This document shows, piece after piece, positions 26,753 to 36,227 of a stretch of DNA of 64,000 nucleotides. The position numbers and the translations under genes are program-made. Within the stretch, counting starts at the first letter, position 1. Every line of letters begins with the position of its first letter. The DNA is from Methylomonas sp. EFPC3. GTDB lineage: Bacteria > Pseudomonadota > Gammaproteobacteria > Methylococcales > Methylomonadaceae. Below the pieces are notes generated by a model. That model had not been told where the DNA came from, made no database searches, and saw only the letters and a list, made by a program, of their open reading frames with translations. The stretch lies in NCBI RefSeq assembly GCF_029643245.1, contig NZ_CP116398.1, positions 1,302,001-1,366,000 of the forward strand, read 5' to 3'.

Positions 26753-29700
26753 TTATTCGGCCAATCCGTATCTTGCATCGCGACCATCGATTCCGGGTCG
26801 AACCGAAGCAAAAAGACGGCGGGCGACACTCAACAGGTCGTCGATCGCGGTGTAGGCCACCGGAATTATCACCAGACTCAGCGCGGTCGATGTCAGCAAG
26901 CCGCCGATCACGGTAATCGCCATCGGTGCCCGGAAACTCGGGTCCGCGCCCAGGCCGAGCGCGATCGGCAGCATGCCGGCACCCATCGCGATGGTCGTCA
27001 TCAGGATCGGTTGCACCCGCTTGCGGCAACTGTCGATCACCGCATCCAGCCGGCTCAGGCCGTGCTCGCGGCGGGCAATCATCGCGTATTCGACCAGCAG
27101 GATCGAGTTTTTGGTGACGACGCCCATCAGCATCAACAGTCCGATCACACTCGGCATCGCGAAGCTGCCGCCGGTCATCAGCAAGGCCAGAAAAGCCCCG
27201 CCCAGCGATAAGGGCAGCGCGCCGAGAATGGTCAGCGGCTGACTGAAGTCGCCGAACAACAATACCAGCACCACATAAATGCACAGCACGCCAATGGCCA
27301 TCGCCCCGCCGAAACTGCCGAACAACTCGTTCATCCGTTGCGCATCGCCCGATTCTATCGTGCGCACGCCGGCCGGCAGATTTTGCAGCGTTGGCAATTG
27401 CATGGCCTCGGCCAACACGTCGCCGACCGCCCGCTCGCCCAACTCGATGTCGAAGGTGGTATTACGCATCCGGTCCAGCCGGTCGATTTGCTGCAAGCCG
27501 CCGGCCAGGCGAATGTCGGCCAGGGTGGCCAAACTGACGCTGCCGCCGCGTCCGGCCACCCGCAGTTGGCCGATTTCGTCCAGACTCCGGCGGACGGATT
27601 CGGCCAGCCGCACCCGAATCGGAATTTGCCGTTGCGGCAGATTCAGCTTGGCCATCACGTTGGAGTAATCGCCGTAACTGGCGACCCTCACCACGTCGGC
27701 CAAGGCCTCGACCGTGACACCCAATTCGGCGGCCTTGCCGAAATCCGGAGTGATTTGAATCTCCGGGCGTTGCAGGCTGGCGCTGGAGGTAATGTTCCCG
27801 AGACCGCGCAGTTGGCGCAACTCAAGCTCGACCGCATCGGCGGCCCGGCGCAAGGCTTGCGGATCGTCGCTGGCCAGCGTCAGTTGCAATTTCTCGCCGC
27901 TGCCGCCGGCACCGACGGTCACCCGCACGCCGGGCAGATCGGCCAGTTGCTCGCGAATCGCCGCCTCGACCGCCGCTTGTTTATACGGGCGTTCGGCGCG
28001 GTCGCGCAGACTTAAGGTCAAGGTGGCCTTGCGCACTTCGTAGTTGGTGGTGGCGGCATCCGCGCCGCCGCCACCGCTACTGGAGACGCCGGCCGCGGTG
28101 AACACCTGGATGACGTCGGGCAAGTCGCGCAAGCGGCGTTCGGCCTCGACGGCGACACGGCGGGTTTGCGCCAGCGAACTGCCCGGCGGCAATTCCAACG
28201 CAACCTTGGTCTGACTGTTATCCGCCGCCGGCACGAAGCCCTTGGGCAACAATGGCATCAAGCTCAAAGAACCCACCACGAACACCACCACGCCGACGCC
28301 GACCGTGATTCGATGGCTCAGACACCACTCGACCGCCCGCAGATAAATGCGCATCACCGCGCTGTCGCCGCTATCGCGTTCCGGATGCGGCTGCAGTAAA
28401 TAGGCCGCCATCATCGGCGTCAGCAAGCGCGCCACCAACAACGACGCCAGTACCGCGGCGGCGGCGGTCACGCCGAATTGCCGAAAGAATTTGCCCGCTA
28501 CGCCGCCCATGAACGCGGTCGGCAAAAACACCGCCACTAGCGTAAACGTGGTGGCGATCACCGCGAAGCCGATTTCGTCGGCGGCGTCCATCGCCGCTTG
28601 CAACGGCGTCTTGCCCATCCGCAAGTGGCGGACGATGTTTTCGATTTCGACGATGGCGTCGTCCACCAAAATCCCCACCACCAAGGCCAGGGCCAGCAGC
28701 GACAGAATGTTCAGGCTGAAGCCGAAATACCACATCGCCGCGAAGGTCGGCAAAATCGACAAGGGCAAGGCGACCGCCGCGACCAGCGTCGCCCGCCAAT
28801 CCCGTAAAAACCACCAGACCACAATGACGGCCAGGAAGGCGCCTTCGTAGAGCAAATGCATGGAGCCGGTGAAGTTGTCCTCGACCGGCTGCACGGTGTC
28901 GAAGGCCTCGCGGATTTGCACTTGCGGATGCGCGGCGGCAAACTCGGCCAGCGCCGCGCGCACCGCTTCGGCCACGGTGACTTCGCTGGTGCCTTTGTTG
29001 CGGACGATGTCGAAACCAACCACCGGCTTGCCGTCCAAGGTCGCGTAAGTGGAACGCTCGGCGATGGTATCGCTGATGTCGGCGATTTGGTCCAGTTTGA
29101 TGTGGCTGCCGTTGGCCAGCGGAATGTCCAGGTTGCGCAGCTCGCCGGCCGTCGCCACCCGGCCCAGGGTGCGCACCGCTTGCACGCCGCCGCCGATGTC
29201 GCCGCGGCCGCCGGACGCGTCTTGCTGTACTTTTTTCAGTTGCGTCGCTACTTCGCTGACCAGCGCGCCCAAGCCCGCCATCCGCACCGGATCGAGATCG
29301 ACGTGCACCTCGCGATCGACGCCGCCGGTGCGGGTGACCTTGCCGACGCCGGTCACCGCCAACAAGCGCTTGCTGACGTCGTTATCGACGAACCACGACA
29401 AGGCCGCTTCGTCCATATTTTCGGCGCTGACCACGTAGGTCAAAATCGCGCCGCCGGCGGTCGTGGTCTTGGAGACGATGGGCGCCGCCATCGCCGACGG
29501 CAATTCCGAGCGGGCGCCGTCCACCGCGTTGCGCACCTGATTCAGCGCCTCCTCGGAATTTTTATCGATGTTGAACTCGACCTTGATCGAAACCGAACCG
29601 TCGGTGATCGTGGTGCGCACGTGCTCGACGCCGCCGATCGCGGCGATCTTGTCTTCGATCTTGCGTGCCACTTCGGTTTCCAACTGCGCCGGCGCCACGC

Positions 29701-29857
29701 CTTCCAGAGTAGCGGCGACGGTAATGGTCGGCACTTCGATATCTGGGAAGTTTTGCTTGCCCAATTGCTTGAGACCCAAGCCGCCCAGAATCGATAACAC
29801 CACGAACAACAATATACTGGGCACCGGCTTGCGGATGGCCCATGCGGAAAAATTCAT
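26753..29857 (-). CDS. RND efflux pump inner membrane subunit
   Basis: The protein has 1034 residues, full length for an AcrB/MexB-type HAE-1 family transporter. It begins with the typical AIRKPVPSILLFVVLSILGG first helix, followed by the porter domain motifs (TDGSVSIKVEF) and the proton relay aspartates D399-D400 in GILVDDAIVEIENI. A second set of membrane helices ends in the VIPVAYT motif. It exports hydrophobic compounds using the proton gradient. It is the last gene of an operon reading TetR, outer membrane factor, adaptor, pump. The substrate cannot be told from sequence. Confidence 0.93.
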   Translation of the reverse strand: MNFSAWAIRKPVPSILLFVVLSILGGLGLKQLGKQNFPDIEVPTITVAATLEGVAPAQLETEVARKIEDKIAAIGGVEHVRTTITDGSVSIKVEFNIDKNSEEALNQVRNAVDGARSELPSAMAAPIVSKTTTAGGAILTYVVSAENMDEAALSWFVDNDVSKRLLAVTGVGKVTRTGGVDREVHVDLDPVRMAGLGALVSEVATQLKKVQQDASGGRGDIGGGVQAVRTLGRVATAGELRNLDIPLANGSHIKLDQIADISDTIAERSTYATLDGKPVVGFDIVRNKGTSEVTVAEAVRAALAEFAAAHPQVQIREAFDTVQPVEDNFTGSMHLLYEGAFLAVIVVWWFLRDWRATLVAAVALPLSILPTFAAMWYFGFSLNILSLLALALVVGILVDDAIVEIENIVRHLRMGKTPLQAAMDAADEIGFAVIATTFTLVAVFLPTAFMGGVAGKFFRQFGVTAAAAVLASLLVARLLTPMMAAYLLQPHPERDSGDSAVMRIYLRAVEWCLSHRITVGVGVVVFVVGSLSLMPLLPKGFVPAADNSQTKVALELPPGSSLAQTRRVAVEAERRLRDLPDVIQVFTAAGVSSSGGGGADAATTNYEVRKATLTLSLRDRAERPYKQAAVEAAIREQLADLPGVRVTVGAGGSGEKLQLTLASDDPQALRRAADAVELELRQLRGLGNITSSASLQRPEIQITPDFGKAAELGVTVEALADVVRVASYGDYSNVMAKLNLPQRQIPIRVRLAESVRRSLDEIGQLRVAGRGGSVSLATLADIRLAGGLQQIDRLDRMRNTTFDIELGERAVGDVLAEAMQLPTLQNLPAGVRTIESGDAQRMNELFGSFGGAMAIGVLCIYVVLVLLFGDFSQPLTILGALPLSLGGAFLALLMTGGSFAMPSVIGLLMLMGVVTKNSILLVEYAMIARREHGLSRLDAVIDSCRKRVQPILMTTIAMGAGMLPIALGLGADPSFRAPMAITVIGGLLTSTALSLVIIPVAYTAIDDLLSVARRLFASVRPGIDGRDARYGLAE

Positions 29858-29997
29858 GATTTTGCTCCCGCGCCCGAAGCCGCTCGATGCGGCGCATGGG
29901 CGCTGATAAATGGTGATGCGTTCGGCATCGTGGTTGAAAAAGCTGCCGTTGGCAGGCGCTCGCCGGCGCTTTAACTGACGGATTACTTAGACCCGGT

Positions 29998-31119
29998 TTA
30001 GATCTTGGGCGTCACGTTGACGATGTCGCCATCCTTTAAAAATGCGCCGCCGCCGGCAACCAAATGGGCATCGCCGGCAATCCCCTCGCGGATTTCCACC
30101 CAGTCGCCGACCCGGCGGCCGGTCACCACGTTGCGCTGTATCACCGTTTGAGTCCCGGTGGCGACCGAGGATTCGGCGATTTCGAACAAATAATCGCGAC
30201 CGTCCCGTAACACCAGCGCGGTCTGCGGCACGACCAAGGCAGCCTGTTCGCCGACGGCGATACTGCCTTGCAAATACATGCCCGGTTTGGCGGCGGCGCT
30301 GGGAATATCGACGTAAACCAGCGCGTTGCGGGTAGCTTCGTCCACGGTTGGCGCGGTCATTCGCACAGTGCCGCTCACCCGACCGCCGTCCGCCAAGCTC
30401 AATTCAACGGTTTGGCCGGGCCGAATTTGAGCGAGCTGCTGGGCGTTGACCTCGGCCCGCCACTCAACCCGTCCCTGCCGCACCAGCCGGAACAACTCGG
30501 TGCCCGCCGTCACCACATCGCCCAGGCCGGCGCCGCGCGCCGAAATCACGCCATCATCCGAGGCAACGATGTGAGTCTGGCGCAAGCGAATCCGCTGGTT
30601 TTCCAACTCGGCTTCCGCCAAGGCCAGATCGGCGCGGGCGGTTTGTTCGGCGATCACGTATTCGTCGATTTTCTGCGACGATAGCGCGCCGCTGTCTTGA
30701 ATTTCGCGGGCGCGGGCGGCGTCGGCGCGGGCCTTGGCCAAATTCGCCCGGCTTTTATCGACGCTGGCTTGTTGCTTGTGCAGTTCGGCAACGACGGTGT
30801 CGTCGGCCAGCACCGCTAAATCCTGGCCGCGCTTGACCCGGTCTCCAACATCGACCAAGACTTGCTTGATGCGCAAACTGCCGATTTCGGCGCCGATTTT
30901 GGCTTCCTGCCAAGCCGCTACCGCGCCATTGACCTTGATCGTGGTCGGCCAGTCTTGCCGACTGGGCGTCAGCGTTTCCACGGCCAGCACCGCCTTGGTT
31001 TTGACGGCGACCTCAGCCGGTGCCGGTTTGGCGGCGATTGCCAGCACGGCGATGCTCAGGCCGGCCAGCGTCAGGCCGACAAACCAGGTTTTAAGGTGTA
31101 GCGTTTGCCGTATGTTCAT
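29998..31119 (-). CDS. RND efflux periplasmic adaptor subunit
   Basis: The protein has 373 residues. An N-terminal membrane anchor (about 12-30) is followed by the lipoyl half-motif GAVAAWQEAKIGAEIGSL, a long coiled-coil hairpin (about 95-165), the second lipoyl half, beta-barrel and membrane-proximal domains (ALVLRDGRDYLFEI, VVTGRRVGDWVEI). It bridges the pump and the outer membrane channel. ATG 31119 is chosen because GAGGA precedes it; its ATGA overlaps the stop of the upstream gene by four bases. Confidence 0.92.
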   Translation of the reverse strand: MNIRQTLHLKTWFVGLTLAGLSIAVLAIAAKPAPAEVAVKTKAVLAVETLTPSRQDWPTTIKVNGAVAAWQEAKIGAEIGSLRIKQVLVDVGDRVKRGQDLAVLADDTVVAELHKQQASVDKSRANLAKARADAARAREIQDSGALSSQKIDEYVIAEQTARADLALAEAELENQRIRLRQTHIVASDDGVISARGAGLGDVVTAGTELFRLVRQGRVEWRAEVNAQQLAQIRPGQTVELSLADGGRVSGTVRMTAPTVDEATRNALVYVDIPSAAAKPGMYLQGSIAVGEQAALVVPQTALVLRDGRDYLFEIAESSVATGTQTVIQRNVVTGRRVGDWVEIREGIAGDAHLVAGGGAFLKDGDIVNVTPKI

Positions 31120-32582
31120 AATTGTTCCTCGTGCCGGGCGTCGCCGACGCTCAATTGCGTATCCTGGGCGCGCCATCCGCCACCCAGAGCCTTGTAAAGT
31201 GCGATCCAGTACTGCACGCGATTTTGTTGTTGAGTGATAAGGCTGATTTCCTGCGCGATCATCTGCCCGCGCGCGTCTTCCAACGACAGCAGACTCAAGC
31301 CGCCGGCCCGCCAGTTCTGCTCGGACGCTAGAAAATACCGGCGATATTGTTCGGCGCTACGGGCTTCGACACTTTCGCGTTGCTCGGCGCCGCTCAGATT
31401 GACCAAGGCTTGCTCGACCTCCTTGACCGCGGCGCGAATGTCGCTCCGGTACGTGGCCAGCGCCCCGGCATAGGCGGCTTCGGCGCTATCGACCTTGGAG
31501 CGTAATTCGCCGCCGTCGAAGATCGGCAAGGTCACGGTCGGGCCGATCGACCAGGTGTTGCTGCTCAGGGTCAAGCCGGTGGTTTCGGTTTTGCGCTTGC
31601 CGATCGAACCGGTCAGGCTGACGCTGGGATAGCGCTTGGCGACCGCGTTGCCGATGTCGGCGCTGGCCGCCGCCAACTTGCGCTCGTCGGCGGCCAGATC
31701 AGGACGCTGAGTCAACAGATCGGCCGGCACGCTATCCACCCGGAATTGGGTCGGGACCGGTATGCCGCTGCCTCGATCCAACCAAGCGCGCAACTCGGTC
31801 TCGGCCAGGCCGGTCAGCGCCACCAAAGCCTTGACCGTGTTGTCGCACTCGACGCGTTGGGCGATCAGACTGGATTCGCTGGCGTGCAGGCTGGCCTCGG
31901 CCAAGACCGCGTCGGCCGGCGACGAAAAACCCGCGCCGGCCAGGACGCCGGTCAAGCGGGCAGTATCCTGCTTTGAGTCAATTGCGTTTTGATAGGCCGC
32001 CGCGGTCAGTTGGCAAGCCCGGTAACTGACGTAATCGCTCGCCACTTCCGCCGCCAAACTCACTTTAGCGTTGTGCAATGCCAATTCAGCCGCATCCAGC
32101 CGGGCCTGCTCGGCTTGGCGACCGAAGGCGAATTTGCCGAATAAATCCAGCTCCCAGCTGGCGTCCAGGCTGCCGGACAGAAGTTGGGTAATCCCGCTGT
32201 TGAACCCAGTGCCGATAGAACCGCTGGTTTGGCCGTTGATACCGTTGGACGTGCCGCCCTTGGACCGGCTGAACGCCCCATTTGCCGTCAGGCCGGGCAT
32301 GCCGCCCGCCTCCGCCCCGGCCAGACTGGGTCGCGCCGAAGCGATGCTCGCCACCGCTTGATCCAGCGTCGGATTATCCTGTTCGGCGGCCTGCAGCAAG
32401 CGGGTCAACACCGGATCGTTGAACTGGCGCCACCAGTCCAGCCGTTCCGCCGCGCCGTCGGCTTCGGTGCGCCGAACTTGCCATTGCGCCGGCGTGTCGA
32501 CGGCCGGTCGAACGTAATCGGGGAACACGCTGCAGCCGGCCAGCGCGCCGCCGGCCAGTATGGTCATGATCGCGGCCTTCAT
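31116..32582 (-). CDS. Outer membrane efflux lipoprotein (NodT/OprM type)
   Basis: The protein has 488 residues. The signal peptide ends in the lipobox LAGC with C17. Two TolC-type repeats follow, with VRPAVDTPAQW at the start of the mature part, a central RVECDNTVKALVALTGL segment and a second repeat with DGGELRSKVDSAEAAYAGALATYR-type helix residues (positions about 345-370). It forms the exit duct for the RND pump. ATG 32582 has GGAGG upstream and overlaps the TetR stop (ATGA), so the frame extension beyond it is not used. Confidence 0.92.
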   Translation of the reverse strand: MKAAIMTILAGGALAGCSVFPDYVRPAVDTPAQWQVRRTEADGAAERLDWWRQFNDPVLTRLLQAAEQDNPTLDQAVASIASARPSLAGAEAGGMPGLTANGAFSRSKGGTSNGINGQTSGSIGTGFNSGITQLLSGSLDASWELDLFGKFAFGRQAEQARLDAAELALHNAKVSLAAEVASDYVSYRACQLTAAAYQNAIDSKQDTARLTGVLAGAGFSSPADAVLAEASLHASESSLIAQRVECDNTVKALVALTGLAETELRAWLDRGSGIPVPTQFRVDSVPADLLTQRPDLAADERKLAAASADIGNAVAKRYPSVSLTGSIGKRKTETTGLTLSSNTWSIGPTVTLPIFDGGELRSKVDSAEAAYAGALATYRSDIRAAVKEVEQALVNLSGAEQRESVEARSAEQYRRYFLASEQNWRAGGLSLLSLEDARGQMIAQEISLITQQQNRVQYWIALYKALGGGWRAQDTQLSVGDARHEEQL

Positions 32583-33232
32583 GACGGCCTCCGGCCGGCG
32601 ATACCGTATAAAAACACCTGCACCACGAATTCGACGTGGGCGCGCGCATCCCAATCTGTTTCCAGAATGCCGAACAAGGCTTTGTTTCGCGGCTCGGCAA
32701 TCAACATTTCCAAAAACAAGGCCGCCGCCGACTCGAACTCCGCTACCGACAGTGCGGTTTCCGCGGCGTGCCGGTGCAGGTAAGCGGCGATCATCTCTTG
32801 AATGCGCTTGGGGCCGGTGTTCTTGATCAGTTCACTCAGTTCCGGAAACCGGCAGGCTTCGGCGACGCCCATCCGGTAAAACGAGATCATGTCGGGCTGC
32901 ATGACTTTGCCCAGCAGCTTTTCGCCGAGCGCGATCAAGCCGTCGCGGCACGCCAGATCCTGTAAATTTTCGATACCTTGCATTTCGGAAATGTCGGTTT
33001 CGACCAGCCTATCCACCGACGCCAGCATTAGCTCGGCCTTGTTTTTATAGCGTTCGTAAATGGTCCGGGTCGAAACCCCGGCCGCCGCCGCGATTTTGGC
33101 GATACTGGCGGCGGCATAGCCCTCGCGCATGAACTGTACCAGCGCCTGATCCAGCAAATGATCGTTGCGCTCAGCTTCGGTACCGGCTTTCGGCCTACCC
33201 ACTTTAGGTTTGTTCGTCGTTTCCGCTGCCAT
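32579..33232 (-). CDS. TetR family regulator of the RND operon
   Basis: The protein has 217 residues. The N-terminal helix-turn-helix spans about 42-61 (ASIAKIAAAAGVSTRTIYERY), and a basic segment KPKVGRPKAG precedes it. The C-terminal ligand domain is of the AefR/TetR_C type (FLEMLIAEPRNKALF). It is the first gene of the efflux operon and overlaps the next gene by four bases. GGAG lies upstream of the ATG at 33232. It probably represses its own operon from the palindrome at 33256-33270. Confidence 0.9.
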   Translation of the reverse strand: MAAETTNKPKVGRPKAGTEAERNDHLLDQALVQFMREGYAAASIAKIAAAAGVSTRTIYERYKNKAELMLASVDRLVETDISEMQGIENLQDLACRDGLIALGEKLLGKVMQPDMISFYRMGVAEACRFPELSELIKNTGPKRIQEMIAAYLHRHAAETALSVAEFESAAALFLEMLIAEPRNKALFGILETDWDARAHVEFVVQVFLYGIAGRRPS

Positions 33233-33255
33233 CGTCTGCTCCGGCAAATAAAAAT

Positions 33256-33270
33256 AAAACGTTTCGTTTT
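33256..33270. promoter_or_regulatory. Candidate TetR operator
   Basis: A perfect palindrome AAAACG-TTT-CGTTTT sits in an A/T-rich stretch 24 bases upstream of the TetR start, the usual place for autoregulation. Flanking bases extend the symmetry imperfectly. Confidence 0.45.
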
Positions 33271-33637
33271 TATTATTTCCGAACAAACTCTGTTTGGCAA
33301 GCACCGCATCGAAATATTTATCGCTGTTTCCGAACCTTATGCAATGGACCGGTAGCTAGCGATGAACCCGGAAAGCATTGCGGAGGGAGAAAGGTGCGAA
33401 GCTCATGCGCAGGAAGGGCTATTCGAGAACCGAGCGCTGAATTCTGAGCAGCAAAAACACGGGCGATTTTTTACCTGAAAAACTCGAACGACTCAGGTGG
33501 CGCAAATCCGGAGCAAAACGCCCCTACGCCAAACCATTTGCCGACTCTGATTTGCCATCTGGCGGTCAGCGCAGGCGCGGTGCGATGGACCTTGATCGGT
33601 AAAACAGTAAGGCCGGATATCTACAACCGGACTGAAA
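33271..33637. other. Intergenic region between efflux operon and eutC
   Basis: About 370 bases with no supported gene. The part nearest the TetR gene should contain the efflux operon promoter; the rest is the region downstream of the leftward eut genes. I see no strong terminator. Confidence 0.4.
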
Positions 33638-34423
33638 TTAACTCAAGGGCTCGAGGTTGGCGCGACCCGGAGCGGCCGCAATAGCGATATCGTCAGTATC
33701 GTCTTTCAACGCCACGCCGGACAGTTGCCGCTGTAAGGCTTGACAGCTCAGATACGCCAATTTGGCCGCCGCCGCGGTGTAACTCATGCCTGCGGGTGGA
33801 CGAATATTGGAAAGACAATTGCGTTCGGCGTCGGTGCGACCCGGTTGCGGGGCGTAGGTCAAGTAAATGCCCAGACTGTCCGCCGCACTCAGGCCGGGCC
33901 GTTCGCCGACGAGAATCACCGCCAGTTTCGCCCCCAGCAACGCGCCGATTTCGTCGGCGACCGCGACCCGCGCGTCCGGCACCAGGCAGATCGGACCCAG
34001 GCTCAGCGAACACTTGGCGTAGGTCGCGACTATTGACTCCAATAACGCTAGGCCGTGCTGTTCGACGGCGGCTGAGGACAAGCCGTTGGTTACGACCAGC
34101 GCCACATCGGCGGCCGGCAAGTCCAGTTTTTGCAAGCGGTCGCGGCTAGTCTGATCCAGGACGCGGCCGAGATCGGGCCGTTGCAGATAATGCTGCCGGC
34201 TGTGGATCGGCGTTGCCAAGCGCAAGGTTTGCCAACCCGTTGTCGCCAGCGCCTCGGCAAAATCGCCGACTTGCCAGGGCTGATGCACTGCGTCCCGCGC
34301 CAGCGCGTGGGCCAGTTGGAATTCAAGCTGCGCCGCAGTCGGTGTGGCGCAGCCGGCCCGGCCCTGGCCGATGCGAGCTTGGGTGTAACGTCGGAGTTCG
34401 AACCAGGGATCGGGCGCGGACAT
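33638..34423 (-). CDS. eutC: Ethanolamine ammonia-lyase small subunit
   Basis: The protein has 261 residues. It is the light chain of adenosylcobalamin-dependent ethanolamine ammonia-lyase, which converts ethanolamine to acetaldehyde and ammonia. Recognisable blocks are RYTQARIGQGRAG near the N-terminus, ALVVTNGLSSAAVEQH, VPDARVAVADEIG, LVGERPGLSAADSLGIYLTY and DAERNCLSNIRPPAGMSY. The ATG at 34423 overlaps the eutB stop (TAATG), so the longer frame running into eutB is not used. Confidence 0.95.
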   Translation of the reverse strand: MSAPDPWFELRRYTQARIGQGRAGCATPTAAQLEFQLAHALARDAVHQPWQVGDFAEALATTGWQTLRLATPIHSRQHYLQRPDLGRVLDQTSRDRLQKLDLPAADVALVVTNGLSSAAVEQHGLALLESIVATYAKCSLSLGPICLVPDARVAVADEIGALLGAKLAVILVGERPGLSAADSLGIYLTYAPQPGRTDAERNCLSNIRPPAGMSYTAAAAKLAYLSCQALQRQLSGVALKDDTDDIAIAAAPGRANLEPLS

Positions 34424-35802
34424 TATTCGAGCAAGGCCGCGAACCGGCTCAACAACGGGGCTTTGGCACGCAAGTCCGACAGACGGTTCTCGCCGTCGAA
34501 AATGCCCATCCGCTCCAGCCAGGCTTCGAATTCCGGCGCCGGCCGCAAGCCCAGCACTTGGCGCAGATATAAGGCATCGTGAAACGAGGTGCTCTGGTAA
34601 GCCAGCATCACGTCGTCGGCGCCGGGTATGCCCATGATGAAATTGCAGCCGGCAACGCCGAGCAGGGTCAATAAGTTGTCCATATCGTTCTGGTCGGCTT
34701 CGGCGTGGTTGGTGTAGCACACGTCGCAGCCCATCGGCAGGCCGAGCAATTTGCCGCAGAAGTGGTCTTCCAGGCCGGCGCGGAGGATTTGTTTGCCGTC
34801 GTACAAATATTCCGGGCCGATGAAACCGACCACGCTATTGACCAGCAACGGCGAGAACTCGCGCGCTACGGCATAAGCCCGCGCCTCGCAGGTTTGGGCG
34901 TCGACGCCGTGGTGGGCATTGGCGGACAACGCGCTGCCCTGGCCGGTTTCGAAATACATCACCTGATTGCCGACATTGCCCCGGTTCAGCGCTTCGGCCA
35001 TCGCTTTGGCCTCACCCAACAGCGCCAGATCGATACCGAAACTACGGTTGGCCGCCTCGGTACCGGCGATGGATTGGAACACCAGGTCGACCGCTGCGCC
35101 GCGTTGCATCAACTCCATTGCCGTCGTCACGTGGCATAGTACGCAGGATTGGGTCGGAATTTGGTAACGGCCGATTGCGTCGTCGAGCAATTCCAATAAG
35201 GTGCGCACGTTGTGCAGATTGTCGGTGGCCGGATTGATGCCGATCACCGCGTCACCGCTGCCGTACAGCAAACCGTCGATGATGCTGGCGGCGATGCCGC
35301 GCGGGTCGTCGGTCGGGTGGTTGGGTTGCAAGCGGGTCGATAGGCGCCCGGCCAAACCCAGCGTGTTGCGAAACCGGCTGACCACGCGAAGGCGGCGCGC
35401 TACCGCGATCAAATCCTGATTGCGCATGATCTTGCTGACCGCGGCCACCATTTCCGGCGTCAAGCCGGCGGCCAAAGCCGTCAGGTCGCCGCTATCGGCC
35501 AACAGCCAGTCGCGGAATTCGCCGACCGATAATGACGCCACCGGCGCGAACGCGACCGGGTCGTGGCGTTCCAGAATCAGCCGGCTGACCTCGTCGCGTT
35601 CCGGCGCAATCAAAGGCTGTTCCAGAAATTCGCGCAGCGGCACGTCGGCCAGAATTTGCTGGGCGACGGCACGCTCGAATTCCGATTCTGCGGCCAATCC
35701 GGCCAATTCGTCGGCCGCCCGTCTGGGCGAGGCCTTGGCCATCAAGGTACGCAGATCGGCGAAACGGACGCTTCTGCCGTGTACGGTTGCCGAGTATTGC
35801 AT
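34423..35802 (-). CDS. eutB: Ethanolamine ammonia-lyase large subunit
   Basis: The protein has 459 residues, full length. Family blocks are present: RDEVSRLILERHD, LLYGSGDAVIGINPATD, the VLCHVTTAMELMQRGA barrel strand, FETGQGSALSANAHHG, GFIGPEYLYDGKQI, GLPMGCDVCYTNHAEADQNDMDNL, and GIPGADDVMLAYQ. It forms the substrate-binding TIM barrel and binds B12 with EutC. No eutA reactivase, permease, aldehyde dehydrogenase or microcompartment shell gene lies nearby. The promoter must be in the 190-base divergent region shared with the small gene at 35993. Confidence 0.96.
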   Translation of the reverse strand: MQYSATVHGRSVRFADLRTLMAKASPRRAADELAGLAAESEFERAVAQQILADVPLREFLEQPLIAPERDEVSRLILERHDPVAFAPVASLSVGEFRDWLLADSGDLTALAAGLTPEMVAAVSKIMRNQDLIAVARRLRVVSRFRNTLGLAGRLSTRLQPNHPTDDPRGIAASIIDGLLYGSGDAVIGINPATDNLHNVRTLLELLDDAIGRYQIPTQSCVLCHVTTAMELMQRGAAVDLVFQSIAGTEAANRSFGIDLALLGEAKAMAEALNRGNVGNQVMYFETGQGSALSANAHHGVDAQTCEARAYAVAREFSPLLVNSVVGFIGPEYLYDGKQILRAGLEDHFCGKLLGLPMGCDVCYTNHAEADQNDMDNLLTLLGVAGCNFIMGIPGADDVMLAYQSTSFHDALYLRQVLGLRPAPEFEAWLERMGIFDGENRLSDLRAKAPLLSRFAALLE

Positions 35803-35944
35803 GGTCGAGCGGCCGCGGCCGGAAGTTGAAGATACCGATCGAGGATACGTCGGCCAGATGACCGATTTATGACAGCGGCCATTTCCGGCATGCTGCCAAC
35901 GCTAACAAATTTGTAATATTTCGCGATTAAACTGGAATAACATT

Positions 35945-35963
35945 CGGCCCGGCAGTCGGGCCG
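35945..35963. other. Short GC hairpin in divergent region
   Basis: CGGCCCG and CGGGCCG (35945-35951 and 35957-35963) form a perfect 7-bp hairpin with a 5-base loop, 30 bases before the start at 35993. It may be a leader structure or an attenuating signal. Confidence 0.3.
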
Positions 35964-35992
35964 GCTTACTTGACCACTTCCGGATTTATTCG

Positions 35993-36205
35993 ATGACTGA
36001 CACCAACACCACTTCTCCAACCCTGACCATAGGCGACAAAACCCACCCGATCGACAGCCTTAGCGAGCTTGCCAAAGCGCAACTGGCCAATCTGCAAATC
36101 GTCGACACCGAGATTCAGCGGCTGCAACAACAATTGGGCATAGCCCAGGTCGCGCGGGAAACCTTTCTGACCACGCTGCAAACCGAATTCGCCAAATTGG
36201 GTTAA
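35993..36205 (+). CDS. DUF6447-type small coiled-coil protein
   Basis: The protein has 70 residues. A short beta-like start (LTIGDKTHPIDSLSELAKAQ) precedes a heptad-patterned helix (LANLQIVDTEIQRLQQQLG). This matches the small DUF6447 family of unknown function. It is followed after 22 bases by the exo/endonuclease-like gene on the same strand. Confidence 0.65.
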   Translation: MTDTNTTSPTLTIGDKTHPIDSLSELAKAQLANLQIVDTEIQRLQQQLGIAQVARETFLTTLQTEFAKLG

Positions 36206-36227
36206 ACCGTTTTCGGCTGGAGCGCCG

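Noticed and set aside
28856-29797. 313-codon open frame on the + strand
   Set aside because: It is antisense to the RND pump and is His/Arg/Gly-rich without a domain.
33638-35802. Ethanolamine microcompartment locus
   Set aside because: Only eutB and eutC are present; no shell, reactivase or dehydrogenase gene lies within the window.
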